Source: Streptomyces maremycinicus
Lineage (GTDB): Bacteria > Actinomycetota > Actinomycetes > Streptomycetales > Streptomycetaceae
Assembly: GCF_001184025.1 (NCBI RefSeq)
Contig: NZ_BBYG01000011.1
Coordinates: 544,288 to 608,287 of the forward strand
Direction of reading: 5' to 3'
Length of the DNA stretch: 64,000 bases
Shown here: in pieces, positions 36,013-46,537 of the stretch
How positions within the stretch are numbered: position 1 is the stretch's first letter
How the letters are laid out: the number at the start of each line of letters is the position of its first letter
The notes under the pieces: generated by a model
What the model was told of the DNA's origin: nothing
The model's input: only the letters and a program-made list of their open reading frames with translations
The model's database searches: none
Translations under genes and position numbers: made by a program

Positions 36013-36653
36013 TGAGCACACAGCCCGTCCCGTCCCCGCTGCTGATCGCCTGCGCCCTCGGCATCGAGCACCTCGCCCTGCGCATGGGCGACCGCGGCGG
36101 AGCCGACGGGCCGGTCACCGTCCTGCGGACGGGCATGGGACCCAGGGCGGCGGAGCGCTCCGTCACCCGCGTTCTCGCCGACCCGGTTTTCGCCGGGGCG
36201 GCCGTACTGGCCACCGGCTTCTGTGCCGGTCTCGCACCCGGGATGCACCCCGGTGATCTGGTCGTCGCCGAGGAGACCCGCGATCCGCGCGGCAGTGTCC
36301 CCTGCGTCGGCACCGAACTGCTCGTCAAGGAACTCGCCCGCACCCTGCCCGGGCGCACCGTCCACACCGGTCCGCTCACCGGCTCCGATCACGTCGTTCG
36401 CGGTCACGAGCGGGCCGACCTGCTGGCGACCGGCGCGATCGCCCTCGACATGGAGTCGGCGGCGACGCTGCTGAGCGCCGTGCGCACCGAGCCGCGCCCG
36501 GTTGCGGCCGTCCGGGTGGTCGTGGACGCTCCTGAACATGAACTCGTCCGGATCGGCACGGTGCGCGGTGGAATATCGGCTTTCCGCGTTCTTCGCTCGG
36601 TCCTGCCTGCTTTTTTCGAATGGCACCGTAATGTTCTGCTCCCCCGGAGGTGA
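36012..36653 (+). CDS. hpnG: hopanoid-associated phosphorylase HpnG
   Basis: A 213-residue nucleoside-phosphorylase-fold protein. HpnG removes adenine from adenosylhopane to give the ribosylhopane used for bacteriohopanetetrol. The family features are RTGMGPRAAE near the N-terminus, GFCAGLAPGMHPGDLVVA, and the purine-binding ALDMESAA. It is immediately coupled to shc and 5 bp upstream of hpnH, the conserved hopanoid order. Confidence 0.9.
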   Translation: MSTQPVPSPLLIACALGIEHLALRMGDRGGADGPVTVLRTGMGPRAAERSVTRVLADPVFAGAAVLATGFCAGLAPGMHPGDLVVAEETRDPRGSVPCVGTELLVKELARTLPGRTVHTGPLTGSDHVVRGHERADLLATGAIALDMESAATLLSAVRTEPRPVAAVRVVVDAPEHELVRIGTVRGGISAFRVLRSVLPAFFEWHRNVLLPRR

Positions 36654-36658
36654 GCCAC

Positions 36659-37681
36659 ATGGCCATGCCGCTGCGCCAGTCCATCAAGGTCGCTACATAC
36701 CTGGCCGAACAGAAGCTCCGCAAGCGGGACAAGTTCCCGCTCATCGTCGAGCTGGAACCCCTCTTCGCCTGCAACCTCAAGTGCGAGGGCTGCGGCAAGA
36801 TCCAGCATCCGGCGGGAGTGCTCAAGCAGCGCATGCCGGTCGCCCAGGCCGTGGGCGCGGTGCTGGAGTCCGGTGCGCCGATGGTGTCCATCGCGGGCGG
36901 AGAGCCCCTGATGCACCCTCAGATCGATGAGATCGTGCGGCAGTTGGTGGCCAAGAGGAAGTACGTCTTCCTCTGCACCAACGCCATGCTGCTGCGCAAG
37001 AAGCTGGAGAAGTTCACCCCCTCTCCCTACTTCGCCTTCGCCGTGCACATCGACGGACTGCGGGAGCGGCACGACGAGTCGGTGGCCAAGGAGGGTGTGT
37101 TCGACGAGGCCGTGGCGGCCATCAAGGAGGCCAAGCGGCGCGGCTTCCGGGTGACCACCAACTCGACCTTCTTCAACACCGACACCCCGCAGACCGTCAT
37201 CGAGGTGCTCAACTACCTCAACGACGACCTCAAGGTCGACGAGATGATGATCTCGCCTGCCTACGCCTACGAGAAGGCTCCCGACCAGGAGCACTTCCTC
37301 GGCGTGGAGCAGACCCGCGAGCTGTTCAAGAAGGCCTTCTCGGGCGGCAACCGGCGCCGCTGGCGGCTCAACCACTCACCCCTGTTCCTCGACTTCCTCG
37401 AGGGCAAGGCCGACTTCCCGTGCACGGCGTGGGCGATCCCCAACTACTCGCTCTTCGGCTGGCAGCGGCCCTGCTACCTGATGAGCGACGGGTACGTGCC
37501 GACGTACCGCGAGCTGATCGAGGAGACGGACTGGGACAAGTACGGCCGGGGCAAGGACCCGCGCTGCGCCAACTGCATGGCGCACTGCGGCTACGAGCCG
37601 ACCGCCGTCCTCGCCACGATGGGTTCGCTGAAGGAGTCCCTGCGCGCCATGCGCGAGACCGTCAACGGAAACCGGGCGTGA
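36659..37681 (+). CDS. hpnH: adenosyl-hopene transferase HpnH (radical SAM)
   Basis: A 340-residue radical SAM enzyme that joins the adenosyl group to hopene. The cluster-binding motif CNLKCEGC has cysteines at about residues 38, 42 and 45. [10 protein letters not shown] is the SAM-binding motif, and a C-terminal Cys pair region [12 protein letters not shown] is characteristic of HpnH. The ATG at 36659 is preceded by ggagg with 8-nt spacing; a GTG at 36650 lies inside that site. Confidence 0.95.
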   Translation: MAMPLRQSIKVATYLAEQKLRKRDKFPLIVELEPLFACNLKCEGCGKIQHPAGVLKQRMPVAQAVGAVLESGAPMVSIAGGEPLMHPQIDEIVRQLVAKRKYVFLCTNAMLLRKKLEKFTPSPYFAFAVHIDGLRERHDESVAKEGVFDEAVAAIKEAKRRGFRVTTNSTFFNTDTPQTVIEVLNYLNDDLKVDEMMISPAYAYEKAPDQEHFLGVEQTRELFKKAFSGGNRRRWRLNHSPLFLDFLEGKADFPCTAWAIPNYSLFGWQRPCYLMSDGYVPTYRELIEETDWDKYGRGKDPRCANCMAHCGYEPTAVLATMGSLKESLRAMRETVNGNRA

Positions 37682-37685
37682 CGGC

Positions 37686-38843
37686 ATGACCGCCGTCTCC
37701 CTGGGCGTTCCCGGGATGCCGGTCCGGCCGGTGGCGTCGCGACGCGAGTCGCGGCTGATCCAGGTCGGACCGGTGGCGGTCGGGGGCGGGGCCCCGGTGT
37801 CGGTGCAGTCGATGACGACCACGCGTACCTCCGACATCGGCGCCACCCTCCAGCAGATCGCGGAGCTGACCGCCTCCGGCTGCCAGATCGTGCGGGTGGC
37901 CTGCCCCACCCAGGACGACGCGGACGCACTGGCGACGATCGCCCGCAAGTCGCAGATCCCGGTGATCGCCGACATCCACTTCCAGCCGAAGTACGTGTTC
38001 GCCGCCATCGAGGCGGGCTGCGCGGCGGTCCGGGTGAACCCGGGCAACATCAAGCAGTTCGACGACAAGGTCAAGGAGATCGCCGCGGCGGCGAAGGAGC
38101 ACGGCACGCCGATCCGTATCGGCGTCAACGCCGGCTCGCTGGACCGCCGTCTGCTCCAGAAGTACGGCAGGGCGACCCCCGAGGCGCTCGTCGAGTCCGC
38201 GCTGTGGGAGGCCTCCCTCTTCGAGGAGCACGGCTTCCGGGACATCAAGATCTCGGTCAAGCACAACGACCCGGTGGTCATGATCGAGGCGTACCGGCAG
38301 CTCGCCGCGCAGAGCGACTACCCGCTGCACCTCGGTGTCACCGAGGCGGGCCCGGCGTTCCAGGGCACGATCAAGTCGGCGGTCGCCTTCGGCGCCCTGC
38401 TCTCCCAGGGCATCGGCGACACGATCAGGGTGTCGCTGAGCGCGCCGCCCGCCGAGGAGGTGAAGGTCGGCATCCAGATCCTGGAGTCGCTGAACCTCCG
38501 GCAGCGGCGACTGGAGATCGTCTCCTGCCCGTCCTGCGGCCGCGCCCAGGTCGACGTGTACAAGCTGGCCGAAGAGGTCACGGCGGGCCTCACGGGCATG
38601 GAGGTCCCGTTGCGCGTGGCCGTCATGGGATGTGTGGTCAACGGCCCCGGCGAGGCGCGGGAGGCGGATCTGGGGGTCGCCTCCGGCAACGGCAAGGGGC
38701 AGATCTTCGTGAAGGGCGAGGTCATCAAGACCGTCCCCGAGTCGAAGATCGTGGAGACCCTCATCGAGGAGGCGATGAAGATCGCCGAGCAGATGGAACA
38801 GGACGGCGTCGCGGCGGGGGAGCCGGCCGTCACCGTGAGCTGA
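37686..38843 (+). CDS. ispG: flavodoxin-dependent (E)-4-hydroxy-3-methylbut-2-enyl-diphosphate synthase
   Basis: A 385-residue IspG (GcpE), the penultimate MEP-pathway enzyme, with an oxygen-sensitive 4Fe-4S cluster. The cluster cysteines lie in [11 protein letters not shown] and [11 protein letters not shown]. The substrate-binding TIM-barrel part has [13 protein letters not shown] and RVNPGNI. From family knowledge, Streptomyces usually has another ispG elsewhere; this copy is tied to hopanoid synthesis by position. Confidence 0.96.
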   Translation: MTAVSLGVPGMPVRPVASRRESRLIQVGPVAVGGGAPVSVQSMTTTRTSDIGATLQQIAELTASGCQIVRVACPTQDDADALATIARKSQIPVIADIHFQPKYVFAAIEAGCAAVRVNPGNIKQFDDKVKEIAAAAKEHGTPIRIGVNAGSLDRRLLQKYGRATPEALVESALWEASLFEEHGFRDIKISVKHNDPVVMIEAYRQLAAQSDYPLHLGVTEAGPAFQGTIKSAVAFGALLSQGIGDTIRVSLSAPPAEEVKVGIQILESLNLRQRRLEIVSCPSCGRAQVDVYKLAEEVTAGLTGMEVPLRVAVMGCVVNGPGEAREADLGVASGNGKGQIFVKGEVIKTVPESKIVETLIEEAMKIAEQMEQDGVAAGEPAVTVS

Positions 38844-38869
38844 ACAGCACGGACCGAAGGGGGCCCGAC

Positions 38870-40792
38870 GTGACGATCCTGGAGAACATCCGGCAACCAC
38901 GCGACCTGAAGGCGCTGTCCGAGGCGGAACTCGGTGAACTGTCCGAAGAGATCAGGGAGTTCCTGGTGCACGCGGTCGCCAGGACCGGCGGACACCTGGG
39001 ACCCAACCTGGGCGTGGTCGAACTGACCGTCGCGCTCCACCGGGTCTTCGAGTCGCCGGTCGACCGCGTCCTGTGGGACACCGGCCACCAGAGCTATGTG
39101 CACAAGCTTCTGACCGGCCGTCAGGACTTCTCCAAACTGCGCGGCAAGGGCGGCCTGTCCGGTTACCCCTCCCGCGAGGAGTCCGAGCACGACATCATCG
39201 AGAACAGCCACGCCTCCACCGCCCTCGGCTGGGCCGACGGCCTCGCCAAGGCCCGTCAGGTGCAGGGCGAGAAGGGCCATGTGGTCGCCGTCATCGGCGA
39301 CGGCGCGCTCACCGGCGGCATGGCCTGGGAGGCGCTGAACAACATCGCGGCCGCCAAGGACCGGCCGCTGATCATCGTCGTCAACGACAACGAGCGCTCG
39401 TACGCGCCGACCATCGGCGGGCTCGCCAACCACCTGGCCACCCTGCGCACGACCGACGGCTACGAGAAGGTGCTGGCCTGGGGGAAGGACGTACTGCTGC
39501 GCACCCCGGTGGTCGGCCACACGGTCTACGAGTCGCTGCACGGGGCGAAGAAGGGCTTCAAGGACGCCTTCGCGCCGCAGGGCATGTTCGAGGACCTCGG
39601 CCTGAAGTACGTCGGTCCCATCGACGGGCACGACATCAAGGCCGTCGAGTCCGCGCTGCGGCGGGCCAAGCGCTTCCACGGACCGGTCCTGGTGCACTGC
39701 CTGACCGAGAAGGGCCGCGGCTACGAGCCCGCCCTCGCGCACGAGGAGGACCACTTCCACACCGTCGGCGCGATGGACCCCCTCACCTGCGTGCCGCTCA
39801 CGCCCGCGGGCGGGCCGTCCTGGACGTCCGTCTTCGGCGACGAGATCGTGCGGATCGGCGAGGAACGCGACGACGTGGTGGCGATCACCGCGGCGATGCT
39901 GCATCCGGTGGGGCTCGCGCGGTTCGCCGAACGCTTCCCGGACCGGGTGTGGGACGTCGGCATCGCCGAGCAGCACGCGGCCGTGAGCGCGGCCGGGATG
40001 GCGACCGGGGGCCTGCACCCCGTCGTCGCCGTCTACGCCACCTTCCTCAACCGGGCCTTCGACCAACTGCTGATGGACGTCGCCCTGCACCGCTGCGGGG
40101 TCACGTTCGTGCTGGACCGGGCCGGTGTCACCGGCGTGGACGGGGCGTCCCACAACGGCATGTGGGACATGTCCGTGCTCCAGGTCGTCCCCGGACTGCG
40201 CATCGCGGCCCCCCGCGACGCCGAGCAGCTGCGCGCACAGCTGCGGGAGGCGGTCGCGGTGGACGACGCGCCGACCCTGGTCCGCTTCCCGAAGGAGTCG
40301 GTCGGACCGCAGGTGCCGGCCGTCGGCCGGGTGGGCGGCATGGACGTGCTGCACCGCGCCGACGGCGCGGAGGTGCTGCTGGTGGCCGTCGGCGTCATGG
40401 CGCCGGTGTGTCTCCAGGCCGCCGAGCTGCTCGAGGCCAGGGGCGTCGCCTGCACGGTCGTCGATCCCCGGTGGGTGAAACCCGTCGATCAGGCCCTGCC
40501 CGGCCTCGCCGCCGAGCACCGGCTGGTGGCCGTCGTCGAGGACAACAGCCGTGCCGCAGGCGTCGGCTCGGCGGTGGCGCTGGCCCTGGGCGACGCCGAG
40601 GTCGACGTGCCCGTACGGCGGTTCGGGATCCCGGAGCAGTTCCTCGCGCACGCCAAGCGCGGCGAGGTGCTCGCCGACATCGGCCTCACCCCCGTCGAGG
40701 TGGCCGGCCGGATCAGCGCGAGCCTGGCCGCCCGGGACGTCCGGTCGGCCGGCTCCGCGCAGTCCGGCCCAGTCAAGGAGAAAGCTGAATGA
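38870..40792 (+). CDS. dxs: 1-deoxy-D-xylulose-5-phosphate synthase
   Basis: A 640-residue thiamine-diphosphate enzyme, the first step of the MEP pathway. It has [18 protein letters not shown], the ThDP-binding [16 protein letters not shown], a central transketolase pyrimidine domain ([15 protein letters not shown]) and a C-terminal domain ending near LADIGLTP. The GTG at 38870 begins VTILENI. It overlaps the next gene through ATGA. It is probably a pathway-dedicated copy like the adjacent ispG. Confidence 0.97.
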   Translation: MTILENIRQPRDLKALSEAELGELSEEIREFLVHAVARTGGHLGPNLGVVELTVALHRVFESPVDRVLWDTGHQSYVHKLLTGRQDFSKLRGKGGLSGYPSREESEHDIIENSHASTALGWADGLAKARQVQGEKGHVVAVIGDGALTGGMAWEALNNIAAAKDRPLIIVVNDNERSYAPTIGGLANHLATLRTTDGYEKVLAWGKDVLLRTPVVGHTVYESLHGAKKGFKDAFAPQGMFEDLGLKYVGPIDGHDIKAVESALRRAKRFHGPVLVHCLTEKGRGYEPALAHEEDHFHTVGAMDPLTCVPLTPAGGPSWTSVFGDEIVRIGEERDDVVAITAAMLHPVGLARFAERFPDRVWDVGIAEQHAAVSAAGMATGGLHPVVAVYATFLNRAFDQLLMDVALHRCGVTFVLDRAGVTGVDGASHNGMWDMSVLQVVPGLRIAAPRDAEQLRAQLREAVAVDDAPTLVRFPKESVGPQVPAVGRVGGMDVLHRADGAEVLLVAVGVMAPVCLQAAELLEARGVACTVVDPRWVKPVDQALPGLAAEHRLVAVVEDNSRAAGVGSAVALALGDAEVDVPVRRFGIPEQFLAHAKRGEVLADIGLTPVEVAGRISASLAARDVRSAGSAQSGPVKEKAE

Positions 40793-42174
40793 CCACGGAG
40801 TTCGACCTCGGCGCCCTCCTCGCCGAGCGCGGAGCCGAGCGCTACGAGCTGCACGGCAGATACCTCAACCACCAGCTGCCGCGCATGCTGCACACCATCG
40901 GCTTCGACAAGGTCTACGAGCGCGGCGAGGGCGCGTACTTCTGGGACGCGGAGGGGAACGACTACCTGGACATGCTCGCCGGGTTCGGGGTGATGGGCCT
41001 GGGCCGGCACCACCCCGTCGTCCGCAGGGCGCTGCACGACGTCCTCGACGCCCAGCTCGCCGACCTGACCCGCTTCGACTGCCAGCCGCTGCCCGGGCTG
41101 CTGGCCGAGAAGCTGCTCGCCCACAGCCCGCACCTGGACCGGGTGTTCTTCGGCAACAGCGGCACCGAGGCGGTGGAGACGGCGCTGAAGTTCGCCCGGT
41201 ACGCCACCGGCAGGCCGCGGGTCCTGTACTGCGACCACGCCTTCCACGGGCTCACCACGGGCTCGCTGTCGGTGAACGGCGAGTCGGGGTTCCGGGACGG
41301 GTTCGCGCCCCTGCTGGCCGACACCGCGGTCCCGCTCGGCGATCTCGACGCACTCGCCGCCGAGCTGCGCAAGAAGGACGTCGCCGCCCTGATCGTCGAG
41401 CCGATCCAGGGCAAGGGGGTGTACGAGGCGCCGCCCGGCTGGCTGCGCGGGGCACAGGAGCTGTTGCACCGGCACAAGGCGCTGCTGATCGCCGACGAGG
41501 TGCAGACGGGCCTCGGCCGGACCGGCGACTTCTACGCCTACCAGCACGAGGACGGCGTGGAGCCGGACCTGGTGTGCGTGGCCAAGGCGCTGTCCGGGGG
41601 CTATGTGCCGGTCGGCGCCACGCTCGGCAAGGACTGGATCTTCAAGAAGGTCTACTCGTCGATGGACCGGGTGCTGGTGCACTCGGCGAGCTTCGGGTCC
41701 AACGCGCAGGCCATGGCGGCCGGGCTCGCGGTGCTGTCCGTGCTGGAGAACGAGCAGATCGTGGCCAACGCGCGGGCCACCGGCGATCTGCTCAGGTCAC
41801 GGCTGGCGGCCCTGGTCGACAAGTACGAGCTGCTGGCCGACGTCCGCGGCCGGGGTCTGATGATCGGCATCGAGTTCGGCAGGCCCAGGTCGCTGAAGCT
41901 GCGCGGCCGCTGGGCCATGCTCCAGGCGGCCCGCAAGGGACTCTTCGCGCAGATGGTCGTGGTACCGCTGCTCCAGCGGCACCGGATCCTCACCCAGGTC
42001 TCCGGCGATCACCTCGAGGTGATCAAGCTGATCCCGCCGCTGATCATCGGTGAGCGGGAGGTGGACCGGTTCGTCGACGCCTTCACCGCCGTGATGGACG
42101 ACGCGCACAGCGGCGGCGGGCTGATGTGGGACTTCGGCAGGACGCTGGTGAAGCAGGCGGTGGCCAACCGCTGA
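40789..42174 (+). CDS. hpnO: class III aminotransferase HpnO (aminohopanoid synthesis)
   Basis: A 461-residue PLP-dependent aminotransferase of the acetylornithine/ornithine class. The PLP lysine is in [12 protein letters not shown] (about residue 266). [13 protein letters not shown] carries the PLP-ring Asp, and [18 protein letters not shown] is the phosphate-binding loop. At the end of the hopanoid cluster this fits HpnO, which makes 35-aminobacteriohopanetriol from ribosylhopane. The name relies on context as well as family. Confidence 0.9.
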   Translation: MTTEFDLGALLAERGAERYELHGRYLNHQLPRMLHTIGFDKVYERGEGAYFWDAEGNDYLDMLAGFGVMGLGRHHPVVRRALHDVLDAQLADLTRFDCQPLPGLLAEKLLAHSPHLDRVFFGNSGTEAVETALKFARYATGRPRVLYCDHAFHGLTTGSLSVNGESGFRDGFAPLLADTAVPLGDLDALAAELRKKDVAALIVEPIQGKGVYEAPPGWLRGAQELLHRHKALLIADEVQTGLGRTGDFYAYQHEDGVEPDLVCVAKALSGGYVPVGATLGKDWIFKKVYSSMDRVLVHSASFGSNAQAMAAGLAVLSVLENEQIVANARATGDLLRSRLAALVDKYELLADVRGRGLMIGIEFGRPRSLKLRGRWAMLQAARKGLFAQMVVVPLLQRHRILTQVSGDHLEVIKLIPPLIIGEREVDRFVDAFTAVMDDAHSGGGLMWDFGRTLVKQAVANR

Positions 42175-42325
42175 GCGGGCGGGAGCGGGCCGTCCGGTTC
42201 TCCGGCGGTGCCGCCCCGGTCTGCGCCGCGTCCGTCCGTCCGGGCCTTCGGCGCGTACGGTCGGCGGGCTTCCGGGCGGTGTCGCGTGGTCGTCCGGCCG
42301 GTGTCGCGTGGGCTTCCGAGCGTTT

Positions 42326-42360
42326 TTGCCTCTGAGGCAAGAAATTTGCCGCAGAGGCAA
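42326..42360 (+). promoter_or_regulatory. two palindromic operator-like sites upstream of the XRE-cupin gene
   Basis: TTGCCTCTGAGGCAA (42326-42340) and TTGCCGCAGAGGCAA (42346-42360) share half-sites TTGCC and GAGGCAA. Their centres are 20 bp apart, about two helical turns. They end 20 bp before the ATG of an XRE-family regulator, the position expected for an autoregulatory operator. Binding is inferred, not shown. Confidence 0.7.
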
Positions 42361-42380
42361 TTCCGGCGTGCAATGGAACC

Positions 42381-43013
42381 ATGAACTCGCCCGAGTCCGA
42401 GGACCCGGCCGAAGAGGCCAGGGCTCTCCCCGCAGTCGCCCCGCAGCTGCGCGCCCTGCGCCGCCGGGCCGCCCTCACCCTGGAGGCCGCGGCCCGCGCC
42501 GCCGGGCTGTCGCCCGCCCACCTCTCCCGTCTGGAGACCGGACAGCGCCAGCCCTCGCTGCCGATGCTGCTCGCGCTCGCCCGCGTCTACGGTACGACGG
42601 TCTCCGAACTGCTCGGCGAGACGTCCGCCGACCGGGACGCCGTCGTCCGAGCCGCGGACATGGAGCCGACCCGCGCGGGCGGCTGGACCTACTGGCAGGC
42701 GGGCGCCTCCGGGCGCGGGATGCAGGCCCTGCGCGTCCATGTGCCGTACGGCTCCCAGGGAGACGTGGTGCGCGTGCATCCCGGGGAGGAGTGGCTGCAC
42801 GTCCTGCGCGGACGTCTGCGGCTGCGCCTCGGGGACACCACCGAGCTGCTCGGGCCCGGTGACAGCGCGCACTTCGACTCGCTGACCCCGCACCGCATCG
42901 CGGCCCGGGACGACGACGGGGTCGACCTGCTCTTCGTCCACACCCTGCTCCAGAGCCCCACGGCGACGCTGTGCCTGGGCCCGACCCCCTCGGACATCGG
43001 AGAGACGCCATGA
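42381..43013 (+). CDS. XRE-family regulator with C-terminal cupin sensor
   Basis: A 210-residue transcription factor. The helix-turn-helix spans about residues 20-78 (LRALRRRAALTLEAAARAAG, LSPAHLSRLETGQRQPSLPM), and a cupin_2 barrel occupies about residues 115-195 (VHPGEEWLHVLRGRLRLRLG, GPGDSAHFDSLTPHRI). This architecture is common in repressors that sense a small molecule in the cupin. Two palindromes precede the gene. It overlaps the following 40-residue membrane peptide gene by 4 bp (ATGA), so both should be co-regulated. Confidence 0.92.
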   Translation: MNSPESEDPAEEARALPAVAPQLRALRRRAALTLEAAARAAGLSPAHLSRLETGQRQPSLPMLLALARVYGTTVSELLGETSADRDAVVRAADMEPTRAGGWTYWQAGASGRGMQALRVHVPYGSQGDVVRVHPGEEWLHVLRGRLRLRLGDTTELLGPGDSAHFDSLTPHRIAARDDDGVDLLFVHTLLQSPTATLCLGPTPSDIGETP

Positions 43014-43132
43014 AGGACATCGAGGAGAAGTTCCCCCGCACCCTCTGGATCCGGCTGATCATCTACATCGCGGTGGGACACGTCTTCGCGGCGTTCCTCT
43101 GGCTGCTGTTCGAGGTCGGGGCCAACCAGTAG
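43010..43132 (+). CDS. 40-residue single-pass membrane peptide
   Basis: A very short gene coupled to the XRE-cupin regulator (ATG overlaps its stop, with cggagagacgcc before it). The product starts MKDIEEKFPRTLWIRLIIYI and continues with a hydrophobic helix to about residue 34 (AVGHVFAAFLWLLFE). From memory it resembles the DUF6126 family, which occurs beside such regulators in streptomycetes. Function unknown; a membrane peptide controlled by a metabolite sensor is the natural reading. Confidence 0.75.
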   Translation: MKDIEEKFPRTLWIRLIIYIAVGHVFAAFLWLLFEVGANQ

Positions 43133-43167
43133 GGCGCCCTGGCCGTCGCCACCAGCGGGGCGGGGTG

Positions 43168-43965
43168 TCAGTCGAGCAGCCGGTCCCGCAGGCGCTCGCG
43201 GGTCACGGGGGACAGCCCGAGCCCCTGCTCCAGGTAGGCGTCCACGCCGCCCCAGGTCTCCTCGATGGTCTCGAAGGCCGCCGCGAGGTACTCCGCGCGC
43301 GCGTCGAAGAGGGGGCTGAGCAGCTCCATGACCTCGGGGGAGTAGGCCTCGGCGGAGCCGGCGCTGCGGCGCACCCGGTAGCGGCGGTGCTTGGCGTTGG
43401 ACTCCAGATAGTCGGCGAGGATCGCCTCGCGCTCCACGCCCAGGGCGAGCAGTGTCACCGCGATGGACAGGCCCGCGCGGTCCTTGCCCGCCGCGCAGTG
43501 CATCAGGGCCGGGACGCTGTCCTCGGCGAGGGAGTGCAGCACCTGCGCGTGCTCGGCCGTCCGTTCCCTGATGATCGAGCGGTAGGACGCGATCATGCGG
43601 CCGGCTGCCTTGCCGTCGCCGAGGATCCCGCGCAGCTGGTCGATATCGCCGTCGCGGACCATCTTCCAGAACTCGGAGCCGTCCGCCGGGTCCGACAGCG
43701 GCAGGTTCACGTTGCGCACGCCCGGCAGCTCGACGTCCGGGCCCTCCAGCTTCTGGTCCGCGGCGTTGCGGAAGTCGAAGACCGTGTGCAGGCCCAGGGC
43801 GGAGAGGAACGCGGCGTCCTCGTCGGTCGCGTGCGCGAGATGGCCGCTGCGGAACAGCACGCCGTGCCGCACCCGTCGGCCGTCCGCGGTCGGCAGACCG
43901 CCCACATCCCGGAAGTTGCGGACGCCGGCCAGCTCGGGCTCGGTCGACGGGATCTGCTGCGTCAC
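43168..43965 (-). CDS. tyrosine-protein phosphatase (PtpB/SidM-type, dual-specificity-like)
   Basis: A 265-residue phosphatase. It shows NFRDVGGLPTADGRRVRHGV at the N-terminus, FDFRN, and the P-loop HCAAGKDRAG with catalytic Cys at about residue 157. The KDR within the loop matches the bacterial PtpB/atypical lipid-and-protein phosphatase class. The GTG at 43965 is preceded by agggagg. It converges on the small membrane peptide gene and is not obviously linked to either neighbour. Confidence 0.9.
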   Translation of the reverse strand: MTQQIPSTEPELAGVRNFRDVGGLPTADGRRVRHGVLFRSGHLAHATDEDAAFLSALGLHTVFDFRNAADQKLEGPDVELPGVRNVNLPLSDPADGSEFWKMVRDGDIDQLRGILGDGKAAGRMIASYRSIIRERTAEHAQVLHSLAEDSVPALMHCAAGKDRAGLSIAVTLLALGVEREAILADYLESNAKHRRYRVRRSAGSAEAYSPEVMELLSPLFDARAEYLAAAFETIEETWGGVDAYLEQGLGLSPVTRERLRDRLLD

Positions 43966-44185
43966 GGGGCCTGCCTCCCTGTCGGTCCCGCGGGCGCGGC
44001 TCGTGTGGCCGACGGGACATCTCCTCGACGATACGACATGGATTCCCCGGGCAACGGGTTGTCCACAGGGCGGTACCGCGGACGTCTGCCCAGGTGAAGA
44101 GTGTCCACGGAAAGTTGCCCGGCGGGCCGACCGCATTCGATGATGTTGGCGCTTGATCGCACCTGTTCGAATTAGTGGGGGTTTG

Positions 44186-46261
44186 ATGCCCGAGATCGCC
44201 GACAACGGCCGCACCTGGATCCTTTCGGGGCCCACGAGCAGCTACGCCCTCCACCTCACCGAGGCCGACGAGCTGATCCACCTGCACTGGGGCCCGGGCA
44301 TCGCGCTCGCGGACGCCGAGGCGCTCGCCGCCCTCCCGCTGTCGGAGCGCGGGGCGTCCTTCGAGTCGCCGCTCGACGGCCGCGAGGAGTACCCGGTCGA
44401 GGGTGGCCCCCGCTTCGTGCGGCCCGCCCTGTCCGTGCGCACCGACGAGCGGCGCGGTACCGAGTGGTCCTACCAGGACTTCGAGGCCGACGGCGACGAG
44501 CTGCGGCTGCGCTTCCGGGACGCCGGCCTGGCCGTCACCCTCCACTACCGGATGCGGGGCGATGTCGTCGAGCGCTGGACGACCCTGCGCAACGAGGGCG
44601 AGCGGCCGCTGGAGCTGCTCCGCGCCGACTCCGCGACCTGGACCCTGCCCGAGCGGGACGACTGGCGGCTGTCGCAGCTGCACGGCCGTTGGGCCGCCGA
44701 GTCCCGGCTCACCCGGTCCCCGCTCACCTACGGCGAGAAGGTCATCGGCAGCCGCCGCGGCCACACCGGGCACCAGCACCTGCCGTGGGTCGCCCTGGAC
44801 ACCGACGCGACCGAGGAGCGCGGCGAGGTCTACGGCTGCGCCCTCGGCTGGTCGGGCTCCTGGCGGATCGCCGTCGCCCAACTCCCCGACGCGCGCGTGC
44901 AGATCACCGGGGGCGCCGGATACGACGACTCCGGTCTGCTGCTGCTGGCCGCGGGGGAGTCCTTCACCACGCCCGTCTTCGCCGGCCTGTGGAGCGACGC
45001 CGGCTTCGGCGGGGCGAGCCGCACCTGGCACGCCTACCAGCGCGCCTACGTCGTCCCGGACGCCGAACAGGACCGGCCGGTGCTGTTCAACTCCTGGGAG
45101 GCCACCTACTTCGACATCTCCGAGGAGCAGCAGGCCACGCTCGCCCGGCGGGCCGCGGCGATCGGCGTGGAGCTCTTCGTCGTCGACGACGGCTGGTTCG
45201 GGGCGCGCACCGGCGACCACGCCGGGCTCGGCGACTGGGGGCCCAACCCGGATCGCTTCCCGAACGGCCTGAAGCCCCTGGCCGACACGGTCCACGACCT
45301 CGGCATGCAGTTCGGCATCTGGGTCGAGCCCGAGATGGTCAACCCGGACAGCGATCTGTACCGCGCCCACCCCGACTGGGTGCAGTTCCAATCAGGACGA
45401 AAGCGGACGGAGTTCCGCAATCAACTCGTACTGAACCTCGCCCGCGAGGACGTCCAGGAGTACCTCTGGGAGCACCTCCACGGGCTCCTGTCCAGCGCGC
45501 CCGTGGACTATGTGAAGTGGGACTTCAACCGCTGCTTCACCGACGCCGGCTGGCCGGACGACCCCTACCCGCAGCGCCTCTGGGTCGACCACGTCCGGGC
45601 CCTGTACGCGCTCCTGGACCGGCTGCGGGCGGCCCATCCCCAGGTCGCCTTCGAGTCCTGCTCCGGCGGTGGCGGTCGCATCGACCTCGGGATCATCAGC
45701 CGCACCGACCAGGTGTGGACCTCCGACAACACCGATCCGCTCGACCGGCTGGACATCCAGCACGGCTTCAGCCAGATCCATCCCGCCCGGGTCATGGCCG
45801 CATGGGTCACCGACAGTCCCAACACCCAGCTCAACGGCCGGGTCAGCTCGCTGCGCTTCCGGTTCGTCAGCGCCATGGCCGGTGTGCTCGGCGTCGGCGG
45901 AGACCTCTCCGAGTGGAGTGACGAGGAGCTCGCCGAGGCGCGCCGTTGGGTGGACCTCTACAAGGAGATCCGGCCTCTGGTGCAGCAGGGCGATCTCTAC
46001 CGGCTGCGCCCCCCGGCGGCGGGATCGAGCGCCGTCCAGTACGTGCGCGGCGACGAGAGCGTCGTCCTCGCCTGGCTCCAGGCGCAGCGGTTCGGTGAGC
46101 CCGTACCGGCGCTGCGGCTGCGCGGGCTCGACCCCGCGGCATCGTACGAATGCCGCGAAACGGGCGAAGTGTATCGCGGGGCGGTGCTGCTGCACCACGG
46201 ACTGCGCCTGGGGCTTCGAGGTGACCTTGATGCGACGGTTATCCGACTGCGTCGTATCTGA
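44186..46261 (+). CDS. alpha-galactosidase (GH36)
   Basis: A 691-residue glycoside hydrolase of family 36, hydrolysing terminal alpha-galactosides such as melibiose and raffinose. The N-terminal beta-supersandwich precedes a TIM barrel with the nucleophile in VKWDFNRCF (Asp about residue 446) and the acid/base in CSGGGGRID (Asp about residue 500). GVELFVVDDGWFG is also typical. There is no signal peptide, so it is probably cytosolic. The ATG at 44186 follows gtggggg. It is a single gene with no transporter beside it. Confidence 0.94.
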   Translation: MPEIADNGRTWILSGPTSSYALHLTEADELIHLHWGPGIALADAEALAALPLSERGASFESPLDGREEYPVEGGPRFVRPALSVRTDERRGTEWSYQDFEADGDELRLRFRDAGLAVTLHYRMRGDVVERWTTLRNEGERPLELLRADSATWTLPERDDWRLSQLHGRWAAESRLTRSPLTYGEKVIGSRRGHTGHQHLPWVALDTDATEERGEVYGCALGWSGSWRIAVAQLPDARVQITGGAGYDDSGLLLLAAGESFTTPVFAGLWSDAGFGGASRTWHAYQRAYVVPDAEQDRPVLFNSWEATYFDISEEQQATLARRAAAIGVELFVVDDGWFGARTGDHAGLGDWGPNPDRFPNGLKPLADTVHDLGMQFGIWVEPEMVNPDSDLYRAHPDWVQFQSGRKRTEFRNQLVLNLAREDVQEYLWEHLHGLLSSAPVDYVKWDFNRCFTDAGWPDDPYPQRLWVDHVRALYALLDRLRAAHPQVAFESCSGGGGRIDLGIISRTDQVWTSDNTDPLDRLDIQHGFSQIHPARVMAAWVTDSPNTQLNGRVSSLRFRFVSAMAGVLGVGGDLSEWSDEELAEARRWVDLYKEIRPLVQQGDLYRLRPPAAGSSAVQYVRGDESVVLAWLQAQRFGEPVPALRLRGLDPAASYECRETGEVYRGAVLLHHGLRLGLRGDLDATVIRLRRI

Positions 46262-46537
46262 GGTTTCTGTCCGAATTGGCTCCTTAGTTCCAACTCGCTC
46301 TGGAATAAAGGAACCTGGAAAGCCGTCACGTGAGCAGCGTCATATCCGTGACCGTATGTCGCCCGTCATGTTCACGTAATTCGCATGCTTTTCCAGGGGG
46401 CTTGCCGGTGCGCGGGCTCTTCGGTTCACGGAGTGTGACCGGGGATTCTCACAGCGGATCAAGAGAAAGGTGTGAACAGCGCAACCTCTGCTTGTCCCTG
46501 TGCGTCCTGGTCGCTTACGTTCCACACCAATCCGGAC

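Noticed and set aside
42689..45391. Very long open frame on the minus strand across the phosphatase and alpha-galactosidase genes
   Set aside because: It is antisense to well-recognised genes and rich in Arg, Gly, Pro and Val; such frames arise from high third-position GC and carry no family motifs.
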